Source of the DNA: Salinicola halimionae
GTDB taxonomy: Bacteria > Pseudomonadota > Gammaproteobacteria > Pseudomonadales > Halomonadaceae
Assembly: GCF_003206065.1 (NCBI RefSeq)
Contig: NZ_PZJQ01000004.1
Location: forward strand, 244,862-308,861
Length of the DNA: 64,000 bases
Direction: 5' to 3'
The notes beneath the pieces were generated by a model that saw only the letters and a program-made list of their open reading frames with translations, was not told where the DNA came from and did not search any database. The translations under genes were made by a program, and so were the position numbers. This document shows, in pieces, positions 16,950 through 26,677 of the stretch (positions are counted from its first letter, which is position 1; the number at the start of each line of letters is the position of its first letter).

Positions 16950-18212
16950 TCAGGCGTCTTCCAGCCGCGCCCGGCGTTCGGCGCGCTTCAGCATGCGCAG
17001 GCGTGAGCGGGCTTCGTCGCGTTCCAGATAACACCCTTGCAACCAACGACTACCGCCCTGGCTGACATCGAAGGCATCTCTGGCATGCAGCAGGCGCCGG
17101 TTGTCGAAGATCACCAGATCGCCGGGAGCGTAGGTGAAGCGCAGCGCGAACTCGGGCTCGCGGAGCAGGCTTTGAAGCGTCATCAGCGCCGCGTAGGCGG
17201 GTTCCACGTCGTCGAACGGTGCCATCAGCGGGCCGCGCAGAAAGTCGGCAATGCGGACTTCGTCATAGTGGCCCCGGGCATCGAGCTTGATCATCGGATC
17301 GAACCAGACGTAGTCGCTGGTCCTGGCGGTATTGGCGTAGCACCAGCGCACCCGGGTCAGCGTGACGAAGTGCTGCGGATGACGTTCGCGCAGCGCCTCG
17401 GCCACGGCGAATCCATCCATCATCACCGCTTCGCCGCCGACGGTATCGTTCTCCAGGCAGTGGAGTAACTGCAGGCCCGGCTGGTACTCCCGCGTCGGCA
17501 GATCGACGTGGGGTGGCAGGGCGAGCGAGGTGTAAGCGTTGGAATCCGGATCCGGTTTGGCGCGAACGTCGAACAGGTTGCCGAAATTGGTCGGTCGCGG
17601 TGGGCCGATTCGCCGGGCGATGGCATCCAGACTGCCCGGTTCGGTGGGCAGGTTGCGAAGCCTGACCAGCCCCTCGCCGATGACCGCTTCCAGTGCCTGT
17701 TTCAGCAGCGAGTCGACGCTCGTCGCGTCTTGATCTCTTTCCATCCAGCCGGTCGCGTCGAGCGTGGTTGGTTCCTCGCGGTCCGACCCCATCCATAGCG
17801 TGCGCGGCGTCAAAGGGGGGGCGTGCTCGACGAGGTTGGCGTAATCGTGGGCCCGCAGCCAGCCAGGGTGAAACGATAGCTGGCGCCGTTCAGGCAGGAA
17901 CTCGATTGTGACACCGCCATTGGCCTCCAGCCGGGCCTCCTTGATGGTAGGCCACGCTTCCAGCCGGGAAAGATCGAGGATCCGCTCCCGTGTTGCCGGA
18001 TTCACGGTGCTGTCGTCGGCGGCGTTTTCGCGCAGCCAGATGCTGTGATATCGGCTCTGTCGGCCGTCCTGCCAAGTAACGCTCAACGTTCGGGGATCAT
18101 GATCGATCGTGGTGATGGCGACCTCGACCGGCCAGGCATCGAAATCCGGGGTGGCGGGCAAGGGCCGGGAATGAGACTGGGGCTGAGATCGAGAGTCTGG
18201 ATCGGCTGACAT
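16950..18212 (-). CDS. Gamma-butyrobetaine dioxygenase (hydroxylase)
   Basis: Fe(II)/2-oxoglutarate enzyme that hydroxylates gamma-butyrobetaine to L-carnitine; 420 residues. The diagnostic segment HVDLPTREYQPGLQLLHCL closely follows known butyrobetaine hydroxylases (HxD iron ligands), with the distal His in LLHARDAFD and Arg in GGSRWLQGCYLERDE. The N-terminal DUF971-like domain (WLRENAADDSTVNPATRER) lacks the usual Zn cysteines. A low-complexity Ser/Pro/Gln N-terminal tail of about 25 residues precedes the fold. It is convergent with cdhCAB and feeds carnitine into them. It is probably co-transcribed with, or controlled by, the AraC gene 89 bp upstream. Confidence 0.88.
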   Translation of the reverse strand: MSADPDSRSQPQSHSRPLPATPDFDAWPVEVAITTIDHDPRTLSVTWQDGRQSRYHSIWLRENAADDSTVNPATRERILDLSRLEAWPTIKEARLEANGGVTIEFLPERRQLSFHPGWLRAHDYANLVEHAPPLTPRTLWMGSDREEPTTLDATGWMERDQDATSVDSLLKQALEAVIGEGLVRLRNLPTEPGSLDAIARRIGPPRPTNFGNLFDVRAKPDPDSNAYTSLALPPHVDLPTREYQPGLQLLHCLENDTVGGEAVMMDGFAVAEALRERHPQHFVTLTRVRWCYANTARTSDYVWFDPMIKLDARGHYDEVRIADFLRGPLMAPFDDVEPAYAALMTLQSLLREPEFALRFTYAPGDLVIFDNRRLLHARDAFDVSQGGSRWLQGCYLERDEARSRLRMLKRAERRARLEDA

Positions 18213-18301
18213 GGAGGCTCCGAAGGCTCACTGATAGGGGTCGAACCAGCGTGGCTGATGAGCCGGTGGCGAGATTGACCTAAAACGCCATTTTTTTGAG
18301 G

Positions 18302-19300
18302 TTATTGGCCGCGATCAGCATCTGATGTCGGGAGCTCGGTGCGACGCCGCGAGGCGCTGGGCGCTTGTCGATAGTGCTGGCGATAGGCGCGAGAGAAGCT
18401 CGAAGCCGAGCTGAATCCGCAGGCCAGACCGATGCTCAGGATGTCGCGGTCGGTCTCTTCCAGGAGATGTCTGGCGCGGTCCAGACGGAGTTCTAGGTAG
18501 TAATCCCGGGGGCGCTTGCTCAGCTCGTCTACAAACAGACGCTGGAGCTGGCGCAGTGACAGACCGATCCGTTCGCTGAGTTCCGCCATCGACAGTGGCT
18601 GTTCGAGATGCTGTTCCATCAACGCGACGGCATCGACCAGGGGCCGACGATGCGTGCCCAGACGTTTCGCCAGCGGAAGTCTTTGATGGTCCTGACGCGG
18701 GCGCAGACGGGCGTGAATCAGCTGTTCGGAGATATCGTCGGCCAAGGCCTGGCCATGACGGCTGGCGATCATGCTCAACGTCATGTCCATGGCGGCGGCG
18801 CCGCCGGCACAGGTAAAACGACGGGCGTCGATCTCGAACAGCGATTCCACGGCATCGAGTCCGGGAAAGCGCTCACGAAAGGCGGGCAGGCTTTCCCAGT
18901 GGAGTGTCAGACGATGGCCATCGAGCAGCCCGACCTCCGCGAGTATCAGCGGGCCGGTATCGATGCCGCCCAGCAGGCATCCCTCGCTGGCGTGGCGATG
19001 CAGCCATTGCGAGAGTCGGCGGGAGTGATCGCGCTCGGGTTCGAAGCCGGCGCAGACGGCAAGCGTGGGCAGGGAGGGGGCGTCGGAGAGGCCGCAATCG
19101 ACGAGCAGGGTCATGTCGTTGCTGGCGGTAACGGGCTGGCCGTCTTCGCTGATCAGCGTCCAGCGATAGAGTTCCTGGCCGGCCAGCCGATTGGCGATTC
19201 GCAGCGGCTCTACCGCCGAGAAGAACGCCATCATCGAAAAGCGGGGAATCAACAGAAACCCCACCGGCTCGGGTAGCGGGCCTGCGTAGTCTAAGCGCAT
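18302..19300 (-). CDS. AraC-family regulator with GATase1-like domain (second copy)
   Basis: A 332-residue paralogue of the regulator at 13257-14276, with the same order: GATase1-like domain (VGFLLIPRFSMMAFFSAVEPLRIAN) then AraC helix-turn-helices (LSMAELSERIGLSLRQLQRLF and DILSIGLACGFSSASSFSRAY). It precedes the butyrobetaine hydroxylase on the same strand and probably activates it; GbdR, CdhR and ArgR/SouR-type roles are all possible. The ATG at 19300 lies in the last of four 17-bp tandem repeats, each holding an ATGCG start-like context, so the initiation region is unusual. Confidence 0.88.
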   Translation of the reverse strand: MRLDYAGPLPEPVGFLLIPRFSMMAFFSAVEPLRIANRLAGQELYRWTLISEDGQPVTASNDMTLLVDCGLSDAPSLPTLAVCAGFEPERDHSRRLSQWLHRHASEGCLLGGIDTGPLILAEVGLLDGHRLTLHWESLPAFRERFPGLDAVESLFEIDARRFTCAGGAAAMDMTLSMIASRHGQALADDISEQLIHARLRPRQDHQRLPLAKRLGTHRRPLVDAVALMEQHLEQPLSMAELSERIGLSLRQLQRLFVDELSKRPRDYYLELRLDRARHLLEETDRDILSIGLACGFSSASSFSRAYRQHYRQAPSASRRRTELPTSDADRGQ

Positions 19301-19357
19301 AAATGGTCTAGTCGCATAAGTTATCTAGGCGCATAAGTTATCTAGGCGCATAAGTAA
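19290..19357. repeat. Four tandem 17-bp repeats over the AraC start codon
   Basis: Units at 19290-19306, 19307-19323, 19324-19340 and 19341-19357; the consensus on the plus strand is TCTAGGCGCATAAGTTA. Read on the minus strand, every unit contains ATGCGnnTAGA, the start context of the AraC gene. Because 17 is not a multiple of 3, the three upstream ATGs open 8-codon frames that each stop at the TAG of a downstream unit. Confidence 0.9.
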
Positions 19358-19567
19358 TCCAATCCGTTTCTCCGGCGTTCTGAAAGACAGCAGTGATGTC
19401 GTTGAGTGGATTTGCCTTTCCGCGAGTTCATGGTGACAAAAAAGTCGGGACGAAACACCTCGGCCTAGAAATTTTGGGGCCGGCGCCGCAGGCGAAGCGT
19501 GCCAGGGTCGGAGTAGGGCGACGACCGTCTAACGGCGCAGAGGCCGGAAACTGGCTACGCTGCAAAT

Positions 19568-20938
19568 ATGGTCAATTCCACGAGTGATATTCGCAGATTT
19601 CCGCCGCGCCGCTGGCGGTGCGTTGGCTGGTTCGTGTGTCTTTTGGCAGGCTCAATTCTGGCGCTGACAGCACTGGCTCAGTCACCTGCTGCGAAGCAGG
19701 CTCTGGTGCTGACGCTGAACGATAGCATCAATCCGGCAACGCGGGATTACGTCGAGCGCGGCATCCAGCGGGCCGAATCGACCCGCGCCGAGCTGCTCGT
19801 CATCGAACTCGACACGCCTGGCGGGCAGGTCGAGTCGATGCGACTTCTGGCCCAGACGATACTCGCTGCCAAGGTGCCGGTGGTGACCTACGTCACACCC
19901 AGCGGGGCACGCGCGGCGAGTGCCGGCACCTACCTGCTCTATGCAAGCCCCGTCGCCGCGATGACGCCTGGCACGCATCTAGGTTCGGCAACGCCGGTCA
20001 CGCTGGGTGGCGATGGCGACCGAAGCGCCAACCAGGAAGCGATGCGACGCAAGATGATCGAGGACGCCGTGGCCATGATACGAGGCTACGCCGAGCGTCA
20101 CGGACGCAACGCCGACTGGGCCGAGCAGGCCGTGCGCGACGCGGCCAATCTCGACGCGCAGGATGCGCTCGATCAGAACGTCATCGATGTGGTGGCCACG
20201 GATCTCGATGACCTGATGACGCAGCTGGATGGAAGGCAGGTCGAGCTGGAAGACGGCGTCACCACGCTTTCGACCCAGGGCATCGAGCAGATGCGTGAGG
20301 CGCCGGATTGGCGTACGGCACTGCTTTCGCTGATCGCCAATCCTGTCGTTGCCTATGGCCTGATATTGATCGGCTTCTACGGGCTGGTATTCGAGCTCGC
20401 CAGCCCCGGCACCCTGGTGCCGGGTGTCGTTGGCGGTATCAGCCTGCTACTGGGACTGTTTGCCTTTCAGGTGCTGTCGGTCGATTTGGCGGGGCTGGGA
20501 TTGGTGTTGTTGGGTCTGGCCATGATCGTCGGCGAGGCCTTTCTACCCAGCTTCGGTGCGCTCGGTGCCGGCGGCATCGTCGCCTTCGTGATCGGTTCGG
20601 TATTGCTGATGGACGAGGCCAATAGCGCAGTGGCCTGGCCGTTGATCGGTGGCACCGCGCTGATCGCCGCCGGTTTCCTGCTGTGGGCGGTGATGCGCCT
20701 GATAAAGGTGCGCCGTCGCGTCCCGTTGACCGGTCGCGAGGAGTTGATCGGCGCCGATGCCGTAGCGCTGGGCGATTTCTCCGCGGGCCGTGGCAAGGTG
20801 CTGCTCCATGGAGAGCGCTGGCGGGCGCGCGGCAAAGCCGGCATTCATAAAGGCGACAAGCTACGCGTGACGGCGTTGGAGGGTTTGACCGTCAGTGTCG
20901 AGCTCTCCAACGTGGAGCGTTCCTCGAGATCGATCTGA
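19568..20938 (+). CDS. NfeD family membrane serine protease (long form)
   Basis: A 456-residue NfeD1b-type protein. A signal/anchor (about 17-37) is followed by a ClpP-like protease domain whose nucleophile is probably Ser118 in PSGARAASAGTYL. The general-base Lys is likely in RRKMIED near residue 166. Four or five helices span about 256-375, and a C-terminal OB-fold ends at about 450. Long NfeD proteins form operons with stomatin-like proteins and may cleave their C-termini; the slipin gene follows 106 bp downstream on the same strand. It acts at the inner membrane. The start follows an AT-richer leader, and no strong SD was identified. Confidence 0.9.
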   Translation: MVNSTSDIRRFPPRRWRCVGWFVCLLAGSILALTALAQSPAAKQALVLTLNDSINPATRDYVERGIQRAESTRAELLVIELDTPGGQVESMRLLAQTILAAKVPVVTYVTPSGARAASAGTYLLYASPVAAMTPGTHLGSATPVTLGGDGDRSANQEAMRRKMIEDAVAMIRGYAERHGRNADWAEQAVRDAANLDAQDALDQNVIDVVATDLDDLMTQLDGRQVELEDGVTTLSTQGIEQMREAPDWRTALLSLIANPVVAYGLILIGFYGLVFELASPGTLVPGVVGGISLLLGLFAFQVLSVDLAGLGLVLLGLAMIVGEAFLPSFGALGAGGIVAFVIGSVLLMDEANSAVAWPLIGGTALIAAGFLLWAVMRLIKVRRRVPLTGREELIGADAVALGDFSAGRGKVLLHGERWRARGKAGIHKGDKLRVTALEGLTVSVELSNVERSSRSI

Positions 20939-21044
20939 AACCGATGCCTGAAGGCCGTGACGACAATGGCCTGTTGAAAAGACAGTTTTTTGCGGAGATG
21001 GCCTGAAGAAACGGCAATCGGTTTTTCCATAGGGAGAAGACGAG

Positions 21045-21824
21045 ATGATGTTCACCTATCTGGTACCTGTCGTACTGCTGGTTCTGCTGTTGCTGGCTTC
21101 GGTCCGAATTCTGCCGGAGTACCGCCGCGGCGTGGTGTTCTTTCTCGGTCGCTTCCAGGACGTCAAAGGGCCCGGGCTGTTCTTCCTGATACCGGTGGTT
21201 CAGAAAATGCAGGTGGTCGATCTGCGCGTGATTACCATGGACGTGCCGGAGCAGGACGTCATCTCCCAGGACAACGTCACCGTGCGGGTCAACGCGGTGC
21301 TCTATTTCCGCGTCGTCGATCCGCAGAAGGCGATCATCCAGGTCGAGAATTACGTCAACGCTACCAGCCAGCTGTCGCAGACCACGCTGCGTTCGGTGCT
21401 GGGCAAGCACGATCTCGACGAGATGCTCTCCGAGCGGGACAAGCTCAACGACGACATTCAGGAGATCATCGATACCCAGACCGAGGCTTGGGGCATCAAG
21501 GTAGCCAATGTCGAGATCAAGCACGTCGATCTCGACGAGAGCATGATCCGCGCGATCGCGCGTCAGGCCGAAGCGGAGCGCGAACGCCGAGCCAAGGTGA
21601 TCCATGCCGAAGGTGAGCAGCAAGCGGCCGAGAAGCTGGTCGAGGCGGCCGATATCATGTCGCGGAACCCGGCGGCGCTGCAGCTGCGCTATCTACAGAC
21701 CATGAGCGACATGAGTAACAAGAACGCCTCGACGATCGTCTTTCCATTACCGATGGACATCATGGAGGCGTTCAAGACGATGAAAGGTTTCGTCGATGCG
21801 CGCGCGCCGAAGGACGCCGAGTGA
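21045..21824 (+). CDS. Slipin (stomatin/SPFH-PHB domain membrane protein)
   Basis: A 259-residue stomatin-like scaffold. One N-terminal helix (about 3-20) is followed by the SPFH domain ([17 protein letters not shown] to about 180), a charged coiled-coil segment ([26 protein letters not shown]), and a C-terminal region ending in a hydrophobic stretch. It partners with the NfeD protease encoded just upstream, a conserved pairing in bacteria and archaea linked to membrane microdomain organisation. AGGGAGA precedes the ATG. Confidence 0.93.
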   Translation: MMFTYLVPVVLLVLLLLASVRILPEYRRGVVFFLGRFQDVKGPGLFFLIPVVQKMQVVDLRVITMDVPEQDVISQDNVTVRVNAVLYFRVVDPQKAIIQVENYVNATSQLSQTTLRSVLGKHDLDEMLSERDKLNDDIQEIIDTQTEAWGIKVANVEIKHVDLDESMIRAIARQAEAERERRAKVIHAEGEQQAAEKLVEAADIMSRNPAALQLRYLQTMSDMSNKNASTIVFPLPMDIMEAFKTMKGFVDARAPKDAE

Positions 21825-21924
21825 CCCCTGAAGCAGACGGAACGAACGTGGCTGAGCACTTCCCGTCGAGGCACGAGCGTGTATCCTTGAGACCTCCCGC
21901 AGCCGACTGAATCCGGAGTCACGC

Positions 21925-22614
21925 TTGGCCACGTCCCATCCTCCTTCCGCACTCGCCATCTTCGACCTCGACGACACCCTGCTCGACGGAGACTGTACCC
22001 ATCTTTGGCTCGAGTGGATCATCGACTGCGGTTGGGTCGAGGACGGCGAGGCGCTGTTGACACAGATGCGCGAGCACGACAGGCAATACCACGCCGGCAC
22101 GCTGAACATGACCGATCATCTGCGGTTCTCGCTGGCACCGCTCGTGGGTCGCTCGCGCCAGAGCGTTCGCGAGCAGGTCGAGGCGTTCGTCGAAGCCTCG
22201 GTCCGCCCGCGACTGATGCAGGCCGGGGTAGAACGTCTGCAGCAGCATAGTCGGGATGGCCATGCCACCCTGGTGATCTCGGCCTCGATGCATCACCTGG
22301 TCGAGCCTATCGCCCATGCCGTCGGTGCGGACGGGGCGCTGGCCACGTTGCCCGAGTTCGATGCCAGCGACCGTTTCACCGGCGAACCCACCGGCATTCA
22401 GACCTACCAGCGTGGCAAGCTCGACGCTTTCGAGACGTGGCTTTCCAACCACGACACCGGCTTTGCCGAAGGCTGGGAAACCTGGGGCTACAGCGACTCC
22501 TTCAATGACCTGCCGCTGCTCGAATTCGTCGATCATCCGCACGCCACCCAACCCGATGCTCGCCTGCGCGAAACCGCCGAGGCGCGTGGGTGGCCGGTTC
22601 TGCAGTGGCGCTAG
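21925..22614 (+). CDS. HAD-superfamily IB phosphatase, SerB-like
   Basis: A 229-residue hydrolase. Motif I is IFDLDDTLLDGD near residue 13, motif II is the Ser in LVISASMHH, and motifs III/IV are RGKLDAF and GYSDSFNDLPLLEF. This is the HAD-IB pattern seen in phosphoserine phosphatases and related enzymes, often annotated as histidinol-phosphatase-like. Translation appears to start at TTG 21925, with CGGAG 7 bases upstream; no ATG is well placed. It follows slipin by 100 bp. Confidence 0.88.
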   Translation: MATSHPPSALAIFDLDDTLLDGDCTHLWLEWIIDCGWVEDGEALLTQMREHDRQYHAGTLNMTDHLRFSLAPLVGRSRQSVREQVEAFVEASVRPRLMQAGVERLQQHSRDGHATLVISASMHHLVEPIAHAVGADGALATLPEFDASDRFTGEPTGIQTYQRGKLDAFETWLSNHDTGFAEGWETWGYSDSFNDLPLLEFVDHPHATQPDARLRETAEARGWPVLQWR

Positions 22615-22718
22615 CCAATTGGCGGCAGTCTTGAGCGCCTGCTAATCACCCTGATTGAAATAACTCATGGCGGGACACCGTTGCGTGTTTGGTAACTGGG
22701 GTATATTTTGTCAACCAA

Positions 22719-22735
22719 GGTTTAACTTGATAACC
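22719..22735. promoter_or_regulatory. Imperfect inverted repeat upstream of the Nramp gene
   Basis: GGTTTAACTTGATAACC, with a related GGTAAC 28 bases upstream, lies 44 bp before the proposed GTG start. An MntR site would be expected here because mntR is the next gene, but the sequence does not match the E. coli MntR box closely. Tentative. Confidence 0.25.
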
Positions 22736-22778
22736 AGGGCATCATTGCCCGGTGTGTTGGCAATTTCCTGAGGCCATT

Positions 22779-24056
22779 GTGTCGAATTCTCTGACCGAAT
22801 CTCGCGACGAAAGCTCGTTGGCGCCGACGCAGGCGCGCCGGCGCTCGAAGCTATCCCGCTTCCTGCCGTTCTTCGGCCCGGCAATGATCGCGGCAGTGGC
22901 GTATATCGATCCGGGTAACTTCGCCACCAATATCGAAGCGGGCTCGCGCTACGGCTATGTCCTGCTGTGGGTCGTGCTGTGGGCCAACCTGATGGCGATG
23001 CTGATCCAGACGCTGTCGGTGCGCCTCGGCCTGGCGACGGGAAGGAACCTGGCGGAGATGATCCGTGAACGCTATCCGCGACCGCTGGTCTGGTTCTACT
23101 GGGTCCAGGCCGAGCTGGTGGCGATCGCCACCGACCTGGCCGAATTCCTCGGCGCTGCCCTGGCGTTCAATTTGCTGTTCGGGATGACGATGCTCGAGGG
23201 GGCGTTGCTGACGGGTGCGATCACCTATGCCGCACTCTACATGCAGCGTTTCGGCTTTCGCCTGCTCGAGATCATCATCGGCAGCATGCTGCTGGCGGTG
23301 GCCGCCGGTTTCATCATCCAGATCGTCATGGGTCGACCCGAGGCAGCGCCGGCGCTGGAAGGGTTGCTCGTGCCCGGGTTTCCGGATGGCTACGCTGTGT
23401 TTCTGGCCGCCGGAATTCTGGGCGCGACGGTGATGCCCCACGTCATCTATCTACATTCGTCGCTGTCGCAACGTCGAGTGGCGACCCATACTGACGAACA
23501 GCGCCGTCGTGCCATGCGCTACTATCGCTGGGATGTGATCATCGGCATGGGTATCGCCGGCATCATCAACCTGTCAATGCTGGCATTGGCGGCCTCGGTC
23601 TTCTTCGATAACGGTCGCACCGGCGTCGCCACGATCGAGCAGAGCTACCAATTGCTGGCGCCTTTGATGGATCGCGATCTGGCGAGCACGTTGTTCGGTT
23701 TCACGTTGCTGATGGCCGGGTTGTCCTCGTCGATCGTCGGGACCATGGCAGGGCAGGTGGTGATGCAGGGGTTCGTCGGCTTTACCATTCCGCTGTGGCT
23801 GCGTCGTCTGTTGACGATGTTGCCGGCCATCGTCGTCATCATGCTGGGCTTCCCCGAGCAGCAGGTTCTCGTGGCCAGTCAGGTGGTCCTGAGCTTCGGT
23901 ATTCCCTTCGCATTGATTCCGCTGATCCACTTCACTGCCCAGCATCGCCTGATGGGCAATTTGACCAGTCGCCGCTGGGTGACCGGCCTAGGGTGCCTCA
24001 TTGCGGCGATCATCATCTTGTTGAATGGTTATGTGTTGGCCTTCGAGTTGCTGTAG
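22779..24056 (+). CDS. Nramp-family Mn2+/Fe2+ transporter
   Basis: A divalent-metal proton symporter of 425 residues with 11-12 helices. Metal-site signatures are DPGN in AAVAYIDPGNFATNIEAG and MPH in ATVMPHVIYLHSS. I prefer the GTG at 22779 (MSNSLTESRDES), which has GAGG five bases upstream, over an earlier in-frame GTG at 22752. The adjacent MntR-type regulator 73 bp downstream supports manganese as the physiological substrate. It would be called mntH by function, but Nramp subfamily placement cannot be checked here. Confidence 0.92.
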   Translation: MSNSLTESRDESSLAPTQARRRSKLSRFLPFFGPAMIAAVAYIDPGNFATNIEAGSRYGYVLLWVVLWANLMAMLIQTLSVRLGLATGRNLAEMIRERYPRPLVWFYWVQAELVAIATDLAEFLGAALAFNLLFGMTMLEGALLTGAITYAALYMQRFGFRLLEIIIGSMLLAVAAGFIIQIVMGRPEAAPALEGLLVPGFPDGYAVFLAAGILGATVMPHVIYLHSSLSQRRVATHTDEQRRRAMRYYRWDVIIGMGIAGIINLSMLALAASVFFDNGRTGVATIEQSYQLLAPLMDRDLASTLFGFTLLMAGLSSSIVGTMAGQVVMQGFVGFTIPLWLRRLLTMLPAIVVIMLGFPEQQVLVASQVVLSFGIPFALIPLIHFTAQHRLMGNLTSRRWVTGLGCLIAAIIILLNGYVLAFELL

Positions 24057-24129
24057 GCTCTCAGGAGCGCGTGGGTGAACGCTGGAAAGACTCCCACCGC
24101 CGATCATTCTGCCTGTCGATGAGAACACC

Positions 24130-24552
24130 ATGCCAGTAACGCCACGTCCCCGTTATGCCCGCTTCGAGCGGACGCGTCTCGACCATCAGCAGGAGCTGGT
24201 GGAAGATTACGTCGAGGAGATCGCGCAGCTGCATCGCGATCACGGCGAGGCGCGTGCCAGCGATCTGGCCGAGCGTTTCGGGGTCAGTGCGGCGGCGGTA
24301 TCCAAGGTGATCGCGCGGTTGAAGCGTGACGGCCTGGCTGAGGCTCGACCGTACCGCGGTGTTTTCCTGACCGAAAAGGGGGCCAAGCTGGCCGCGAAGG
24401 TCGAAGCGCGCCACCAGTTGGTGTTGTCGACGCTATTGGCGCTTGGCGTGCCGGCCCACGTGGCCGAAGCCGACTCCGAAGGGATCGAGCATCACTGCAG
24501 TGATGCCACGGTCGAAGCCATGCAGCGATTTCTGGAAGCACACAACCGCTGA
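24130..24552 (+). CDS. mntR: Manganese-responsive DtxR-family repressor
   Basis: A 140-residue DtxR/MntR regulator. The winged helix is ARASDLAERFGVSAAAVSKVIARLKRDGL, followed by a dimerisation segment with the metal-binding pattern DSEGIEHHCSDATVEAM. It lacks the SH3-like C-terminal domain of DtxR proper, as in Gram-negative MntR. It directly follows the Nramp gene on the same strand and probably represses it when Mn2+ is sufficient. Confidence 0.92.
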   Translation: MPVTPRPRYARFERTRLDHQQELVEDYVEEIAQLHRDHGEARASDLAERFGVSAAAVSKVIARLKRDGLAEARPYRGVFLTEKGAKLAAKVEARHQLVLSTLLALGVPAHVAEADSEGIEHHCSDATVEAMQRFLEAHNR

Positions 24553-24997
24553 TACGGCAGCGTTTGTCGTCAGTTTGCCACGGCATTGGCCTGCCGATAC
24601 CGGAATCCCGTCTGGGAACCTTTCGACGTTGGTGGTAGAATTTCGCTCGCTAAAATCCTCGATCATTCAGTGACGCGCTCGACAAGGTCGATTTCATGCA
24701 AGACCGATTCGGTTACACCATCGCCGGTATGACTCCACCCTAGCGTAATGCCCCCCGGCGTGCCTTTCGCGCGCGCTCCGCTGTCTCCGATGCCGCGGTA
24801 TCGGCGAGACGGCATGCTCTTGTTCGTCCGATTCCATTCAAAATTCTTGCCGCGACTGCGTGGCCGTTCATCGACTGCACTCTGTATTGGCGCTCCGCTG
24901 CCCCTCGGCGCGGTAACAGGTGGCCACTTCGCTGCTCGATCGAGCGGATTGGCAAAGTCTCTGACGGATTATCGCGGCCCATGACAGGGAACTGCCC
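24553..24997. other. 445-bp intergenic region with a 28-bp imperfect palindrome
   Basis: No gene is supported. The notable element is an imperfect inverted repeat at 24783-24810, running GTCTCCGAT to ATCGGCGAGAC around a CCGCGG centre. Short frames through the region show no family signal or SD. The promoter of the SulP gene should lie towards its right end. Confidence 0.45.
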
Positions 24998-26485
24998 ATG
25001 TTAGAAATGATAAAAAAACACTGGTTATCCAACGTCCGTGCCGACGTGTTGGCCGGCGCCGTCGTTGCGATGGCGTTGATTCCGGAGGCGATCGCGTTCT
25101 CGATCATTGCCGGCGTCGATCCCAAGATCGGTCTCTATGCCTCGTTTTCGATCGCGGTGGTCATTGCCTTCACCGGCGGCCGGCCGGGAATGATCTCTGC
25201 AGCGACCGGCGCCACGGCACTGCTAATGGTGACGTTGGTGCGCGATCACGGCCTCGAATACCTGCTGGCGGCGACGCTGTTGACCGGGGTGATTCAGATC
25301 GTGTTCGGTTATCTACGCCTGGGCGAGTTGATGCGCTTCGTGTCGCGTTCGGTGGTGACCGGGTTCGTCAACGCGCTGGCCATTCTGATCTTCATGGCCC
25401 AACTGCCGGAACTGACCAACGTGACCTGGCATGTTTACGCGATGACGGCTGCCGGGCTCGGCATCATCTATCTGTTCCCGTACCTGCCGGTCATCGGCAA
25501 GACATTGCCGTCACCACTGGTGTGCATCGTGGTGCTGACCATCGTCTACATGGTCAGCGGCATGGATATCCGCACCGTGGGCGACATGGGTGAGCTGCCG
25601 GACTCGCTGCCGGTGTTTCTGTGGCCGGACGTGCCGCTCAATCTCGACACGCTGATGATCATTCTGCCTTACTCGCTGGGTATCGCTATCGTCGGCCTGC
25701 TGGAGTCGATGATGACGGCGACGATCGTCGACGAACTGACCGACACCTCGAGTGACAAGAATCGTGAGTGCAAGGGACAGGGCGTCGCCAATATCTTCTC
25801 CGGCCTGCTCGGCGGCATGGCCGGCTGCGCGATGATCGGCCAGTCGGTGATCAACGTGAAATCCGGTGGTCGCACGCGTCTCTCCACCCTGATTGCCGGG
25901 GCCTTCCTGCTGATTCTCGTGGTCTTCCTCGGCGACTGGGTATCGCAGATTCCGATGGCTGCGCTGGTCGCGGTGATGATCATGGTCTCCATCGGTACCT
26001 TCAGTTGGGAGTCTGTCGTCAACCTGCGTCACCATCCGATGTCGACCAACATCGTCATGCTCGCTACCGTGATCGTCGTCGTCACGACCCACAATCTGGC
26101 GATCGGCGTGCTGGTCGGCGTGCTGCTGGCGTCGCTGTTCTTCGCCAACAAGGTGGGGCAGATCCTCTACATCGGGAGTCGCATGGACGATGATGGCAAG
26201 ACACGCAACTATGACGTCGTGGGTCAGGTGTTCTTTGCCTCATCGACCCGTTTCAACGCCGGCTTCGATTTCAAGGAAGCGGTCGAGCGTGTGACGATCG
26301 ATGTGTCCCGTGCTCACTTCTGGGACATTACCGCCGTCGAGGCCCTGGACAACGTGGTGGTGAAGTTCCGTCGCGAGGGCACCGACGTCGAAGTGGTGGG
26401 CATGAATGAGGCCAGTGCCACCCTGGTCGATCGTTTCGGGGTGCATGATAAGCCGGACGCGGTAGAAAAACTCATGGGCCACTGA
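24998..26485 (+). CDS. SulP-family inorganic anion transporter with STAS domain
   Basis: A 495-residue SLC26/SulP carrier. The N-terminal membrane domain opens with [38 protein letters not shown], the hallmark of the family, and a C-terminal STAS domain spans about residues 408-490. Substrates in bacterial relatives include sulfate, bicarbonate and C4-dicarboxylates; no carbonic anhydrase gene is adjacent to point to bicarbonate. The universal stress protein gene follows on the same strand, a pairing common among halophilic gammaproteobacteria as far as I know. Confidence 0.92.
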   Translation: MLEMIKKHWLSNVRADVLAGAVVAMALIPEAIAFSIIAGVDPKIGLYASFSIAVVIAFTGGRPGMISAATGATALLMVTLVRDHGLEYLLAATLLTGVIQIVFGYLRLGELMRFVSRSVVTGFVNALAILIFMAQLPELTNVTWHVYAMTAAGLGIIYLFPYLPVIGKTLPSPLVCIVVLTIVYMVSGMDIRTVGDMGELPDSLPVFLWPDVPLNLDTLMIILPYSLGIAIVGLLESMMTATIVDELTDTSSDKNRECKGQGVANIFSGLLGGMAGCAMIGQSVINVKSGGRTRLSTLIAGAFLLILVVFLGDWVSQIPMAALVAVMIMVSIGTFSWESVVNLRHHPMSTNIVMLATVIVVVTTHNLAIGVLVGVLLASLFFANKVGQILYIGSRMDDDGKTRNYDVVGQVFFASSTRFNAGFDFKEAVERVTIDVSRAHFWDITAVEALDNVVVKFRREGTDVEVVGMNEASATLVDRFGVHDKPDAVEKLMGH

Positions 26486-26677
26486 ACCAACGCCTGCGCG
26501 GACGAATCGTTGTGTTGCGCGGTGCGCGGAACCCTCACATATACCCCATATGCTCGGATTCCTGTGCGCCTTGCGCCTTACGCTTCATTCCGCTCGCCTG
26601 TTGGTTATCAGCTGCAAGTTAGGACGAGGCCGTTATTCATCGGCATTGGTTTACAACGAGAGTTCTAGGAGAAACCC

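Noticed and set aside
19290..19357. Repeats considered as a CRISPR array
   Set aside because: Units are 17 bp and directly adjacent with no spacers, and no cas gene is present.
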